From assembly GCA_023380675.1 (NCBI GenBank), contig JAMCRS010000264.1, positions 4,387 to 28,266 on the forward strand: 23,880 bases of DNA. Reading direction: 5' to 3'. Of the stretch, positions 21,274-23,880 are shown piece by piece. Positions within the stretch are counted from its first letter, which is position 1. The number at the start of each line of letters is the position of its first letter. The notes under the pieces are model-generated. The model was not told where the DNA came from, made no database searches, and saw nothing but the letters and a program-made list of their open reading frames with translations. The stretch is from Chloroflexota bacterium. Its GTDB lineage: Bacteria > Chloroflexota > Anaerolineae > UBA4142. The position numbers were made by a program, and so were the translations under genes.

Positions 21274-22926
21274 ATGACCGCCCAAGACCCTGAAAGCCGA
21301 CAGCGTTACGCCGAGTGGACGAGCAAGCACCGAGCGCCCTTCGACCTCGGCGCAAACGCCGTCGAGCTGACGGCGTTGTTTCAGGCCGTCCGCCGCGCGG
21401 AGGAGCTATCCCCCGCCAAGCTCAATCGTTTGATCCTCCACCACCTTCACCCCAATGGACAGCCGGTGACCCAGGACCACGTCATCGCAGCGTACCACGC
21501 GATGGTCGCGCAGAAGCTGATCGACGATGATCCCGTCCTGTTCGAACGGCTCAGGCTGAGCCCGATCAGAACACTCTCGGGTGTTGCACCGATCGCCGTG
21601 CTGACGGGTCCCTATCCCTGCCCAGGCGAGTGCATTTTCTGCCCCGAGGCCCGCGGCTTTCCCAAGAGCTATCTGCCGTTGGAGCCGGGGGCCCAGCGCG
21701 CCGCGCTGGCGCATTTCGATCCGTTCCGGCAGACGGCGATGCGGCTCAAGACGCTGAGCGCGAACGGCCACTCGACGGACAAGGTCGAGCTGCTCATCCT
21801 CGGGGCGACATGGTCGGCTTATCCACACAAGTACCAGGAGTGGTTCATCCGCCGCTGCCTCGATGCGATGAATGGCGTCGAGTCGACGACGCTCGAACAA
21901 GCGCAGCAGAACAACGAGACCGCCGTCTGTCGAAACGTCGGCCTGGTGGTCGAGACGCGGCCCGACTATATCACGCTGGACGAGGTACGCCGGCTTCGCC
22001 GGTTGGGAGTGACCAAAGTTCAGATCGGAGCCCAGAGCCTCGACGACGTGATCCTGGAAATGAACAAGCGCGGCCACGGCGTGGAAGCGACCCGCCGTGC
22101 GGTCCGCCTTTTGCGCCTTGCCGGCTTTAAGCTCCACCTGCACTGGATGCCGAACCTGCTAGGAGCGACGCCGCAGTCGGACCGCGTCGACTTTGGCCGT
22201 TTATGGGACGACCCGGGACTACGACCAGACGAGCTCAAGATCTATCCCTGCGGACTCATTCGCGACACCGAGCTGTATACGCGTTGGGAACGGGGAGAGT
22301 ACAAGCCGTACAGCGACGAGGAACTGGTCGACCTGCTCGTCGCGTGTAAAACGATCGTGCCGCCTTACTGCCGAATCAACCGCGTCATCCGCGACATTCC
22401 GGCGGACTATATTGCAGCCGGGAGCACCGCTTCGCATCTGCGACAGGTTGTCCAGCGCGAGCTCAAGCGCCGCGGCCTTGCATGCCGGTGCATCCGCTGC
22501 CGCGAAGTACGCAAGACAAGGCTGGAGGCGGGCTCGCTGCGCATCGCCGATTTGACCTACGCAACCGACGGGACGGTCGAGCATTTCCTTAGTCTGGTGA
22601 CGCCGGAGGACCGCCTGGCCGGCCTGCTGAGGCTGTCGCTCCCGTCGCCAGATCCGCTCGAGTCCGAAACACTGGACGAAGTGCGCGGGAAGGCGATGAT
22701 ACGCGAGGTCCACGTGTATGGACCGGCGCTGGAGATAGGGGCGGCGAGTCGCGGCGACGCACAGCACGCGGGCCTCGGCAAGCGCCTGATCGACCACGCC
22801 GCCCAGATCGCGCGTTCCCACGGCTATCGAGAAATCGCCGTGATCTCCGCTGTCGGCACACGGGAGTATTATCGGCGCCATGGTTTTGAGCTGGGCGACC
22901 TCTACATGTCACGCCCGCTGAGTTGA
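21274..22926 (+). CDS. elp3: Elp3-type tRNA U34 carboxymethyltransferase (radical SAM/GNAT)
   Basis: A complete 550-residue single-chain Elp3. The radical SAM cluster is CPGECIFCPE, with Cys116, Cys120 and Cys123. It follows the N-terminal tRNA-binding region (SPAKLNRLILHHLHPNGQPV) and lies in the TGPYPCPGEC context typical of Elp3. The barrel continues with LGATWSAYP, VVETRPDYI, VQIGAQSLDD and HLHWMPNLLGATPQSD. A C-terminal GNAT acetyl-CoA domain (about 465-550) has MIREVHVYGP, QHAGLGKRLIDHAA and VGTREYYRRHGFELGDLY. The enzyme adds a carboxymethyl group, derived from acetyl-CoA, to uridine 34 of tRNA. Bacterial single-protein forms are known, including one from the Chloroflexota member Dehalococcoides. 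ATG 21274 has no visible ribosome binding site, so the mRNA may be leaderless. Confidence 0.94.
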   Translation: MTAQDPESRQRYAEWTSKHRAPFDLGANAVELTALFQAVRRAEELSPAKLNRLILHHLHPNGQPVTQDHVIAAYHAMVAQKLIDDDPVLFERLRLSPIRTLSGVAPIAVLTGPYPCPGECIFCPEARGFPKSYLPLEPGAQRAALAHFDPFRQTAMRLKTLSANGHSTDKVELLILGATWSAYPHKYQEWFIRRCLDAMNGVESTTLEQAQQNNETAVCRNVGLVVETRPDYITLDEVRRLRRLGVTKVQIGAQSLDDVILEMNKRGHGVEATRRAVRLLRLAGFKLHLHWMPNLLGATPQSDRVDFGRLWDDPGLRPDELKIYPCGLIRDTELYTRWERGEYKPYSDEELVDLLVACKTIVPPYCRINRVIRDIPADYIAAGSTASHLRQVVQRELKRRGLACRCIRCREVRKTRLEAGSLRIADLTYATDGTVEHFLSLVTPEDRLAGLLRLSLPSPDPLESETLDEVRGKAMIREVHVYGPALEIGAASRGDAQHAGLGKRLIDHAAQIARSHGYREIAVISAVGTREYYRRHGFELGDLYMSRPLS

Positions 22927-22931
22927 TAATA

Positions 22932-22948
22932 CCCACAACTGCCGTGGG
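22932..22948. terminator. Weak hairpin between convergent genes
   Basis: CCCAC (22932-22936) and GTGGG (22944-22948) form a 5-bp stem with a 7-nt loop between the stops of elp3 (+) and the QueA-like gene (-). There is no T tract on either side, so terminator function is uncertain. Confidence 0.35.
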
Positions 22949-22958
22949 ACGCAACCGG

Positions 22959-23880
22959 CTACCGTGTCAGGATCAGGTGGCTGTCGCCGAATTCGTGCCA
23001 AAGATAGCGTTCTTGCAGCGCCTGGGCGTAGGCAAGCCGCAAATGATCGCGTCCGGCGAGCGCGGCAAGCAGGGCAAGGTGCGTAGCGCGCGGCTCGTGT
23101 AAACCGGTGAGCAACGCATTGACCGAGCGGACCCCTCGCCACGGCGTCACGACGAGGTTCGTCCATCCCTCTCCCGCCTGAACGTTCCCCTCTACGTCGG
23201 TAACCGTCTCCAGCGCACGCACGACCGTCGTCCCGACCGCAACCACGCGCTTGCCGGCTGCGCGCGCCGCGTTAACGGCGCGCGCGGTCTCTAGCGGAAC
23301 GCGATAGAATTCGTCGTACGGCGGCTCGTCCTTTTCGAGACTTGCCACGCCGGTGTGAAGCAAGAGGGGCACAACGCCGATACCGCGCGACACCAAGCGA
23401 GTAATCATCTCGTGTGTAAACGGACGGCCGGCTGAGGGCATCTCGGCGCTGCCAACCTCGGTTGCATACACGGTCTGGTAGTATTCGATCGGCCAGTCCT
23501 GCTTGACGTAGCTGTAGTGGACCGCAAAGCCGTTGCGAGTCAGGTATTCGTCGAGCGCACTCGGTAGACGGAGACCCGCAGCCCACACCCGCGTTGGAGC
23601 GTCTGAGGCGCCCGGGTCCGAACGCCGGTACGGCGTTCGGAGTGTCACGGACGCACCTTCAGCTAGCCGCAGCGTCTCGCCGACGGCGGCGCCTAGAAAA
23701 GGCCCACTTGCGACACCGGTCGAGCGAAGCTCGACTGTCCATTCTCCGCCGGGCAGATGAGTCGACAAGTGCAGCTCGAGAGGGGTACCATCCATGCGTT
23801 CGGCTTTCAGCGCCGCGCGCATCGTCCCGCTCGTGTTGACCACGAGTAGGTCACCTGGGTCCAGGAAGCTTACCAGATCC
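22959..23880 (-). CDS. QueA-like S-adenosylmethionine:tRNA ribosyltransferase-isomerase, 5' end outside window
   Basis: The frame is open to the window edge, giving the last 307 or so residues. QueA-family marks are PGDLLVVN near the edge, VHYSYVKQDWPIEYYQTVYA, AEMPSAGRPFTHEMITRLVSRGI, LLHTGVASLEKDEPPYDEFY and RVVAVGTTVVRALETV. QueA transfers the ribose of SAM onto 7-aminomethyl-7-deazaguanine in tRNA anticodons on the way to queuosine. The usual VNDSRVIPARL segment here reads VNTSGTMRAAL, followed by LHLSTHLPGGEWTVELR. That form is seen in a divergent QueA-like branch, so the true substrate may differ and I give no symbol. It converges on elp3 with a 32-bp gap. Confidence 0.85.
   Translation of the reverse strand, partial: DLVSFLDPGDLLVVNTSGTMRAALKAERMDGTPLELHLSTHLPGGEWTVELRSTGVASGPFLGAAVGETLRLAEGASVTLRTPYRRSDPGASDAPTRVWAAGLRLPSALDEYLTRNGFAVHYSYVKQDWPIEYYQTVYATEVGSAEMPSAGRPFTHEMITRLVSRGIGVVPLLLHTGVASLEKDEPPYDEFYRVPLETARAVNAARAAGKRVVAVGTTVVRALETVTDVEGNVQAGEGWTNLVVTPWRGVRSVNALLTGLHEPRATHLALLAALAGRDHLRLAYAQALQERYLWHEFGDSHLILTR

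Overview
The window is 23.9 kb of moderately GC-rich bacterial chromosome with tightly packed, mostly minus-strand operons. Gene content (an Elp3-type radical SAM/GNAT enzyme, a TRM9-like methyltransferase, a divergent QueA-like protein, a COG4586/4587/3694 ABC set, a GH15 enzyme and the sequence style of PurA) is compatible with Chloroflexota. That placement is an inference from protein style; there is no rRNA here. I see no tRNA, CRISPR array, phage gene or insertion sequence.

Layout. 1-1552 (+): the 3' part of purA followed by a coupled membrane-protein gene. Together they carry four apparent single-base deletions, all of the same sign. 1568-1606: a hairpin terminator that can serve both converging strands. 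1610-5350 (-): a MarR-headed efflux operon (marR, ABC ATPase, ABC permease, DHA2-type MFS pump) behind a perfect consensus sigma-70 promoter, with TTAG/CTAA half-sites in its leader. 5455-7519 (-): a geranylgeranyl-reductase-family flavoprotein and an EamA transporter. 7614-8803 (-): an ECF sigma factor overlapping an O6-alkylguanine-DNA alkyltransferase gene. 9070-14765 (-): a probable five-gene operon of an S9 peptidase, an M19 dipeptidase and a three-part ABC-2 exporter. 14838-14876: two perfect 20-bp palindromes sharing one base, one TetR-like and one with an exact FNR-type core.

15053-17929 (-) is the most informative region. A promoter, a fluoride (crcB-type) riboswitch and an overlapping intrinsic terminator precede four genes: an uncharacterised helical protein, a HIT protein, the CrcB/Fluc fluoride channel, and a DUF190 protein fused to four CBS domains. 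The layout indicates that all four form a fluoride-responsive transcription unit.

17930-18297 is a hairpin-rich intergenic stretch with REPIN-like repeats. 18298-20222 (+) is a GH15 glycoside hydrolase with a clear promoter and a TTG start set by a strong ribosome binding site. 20552-22926 holds a TRM9-like methyltransferase (-) and Elp3 (+), divergent with only 2 bp between start codons. 22959-23880 (-) is the 3' part of a QueA-like gene running off the window. The last three suggest a tRNA wobble-base modification neighbourhood.
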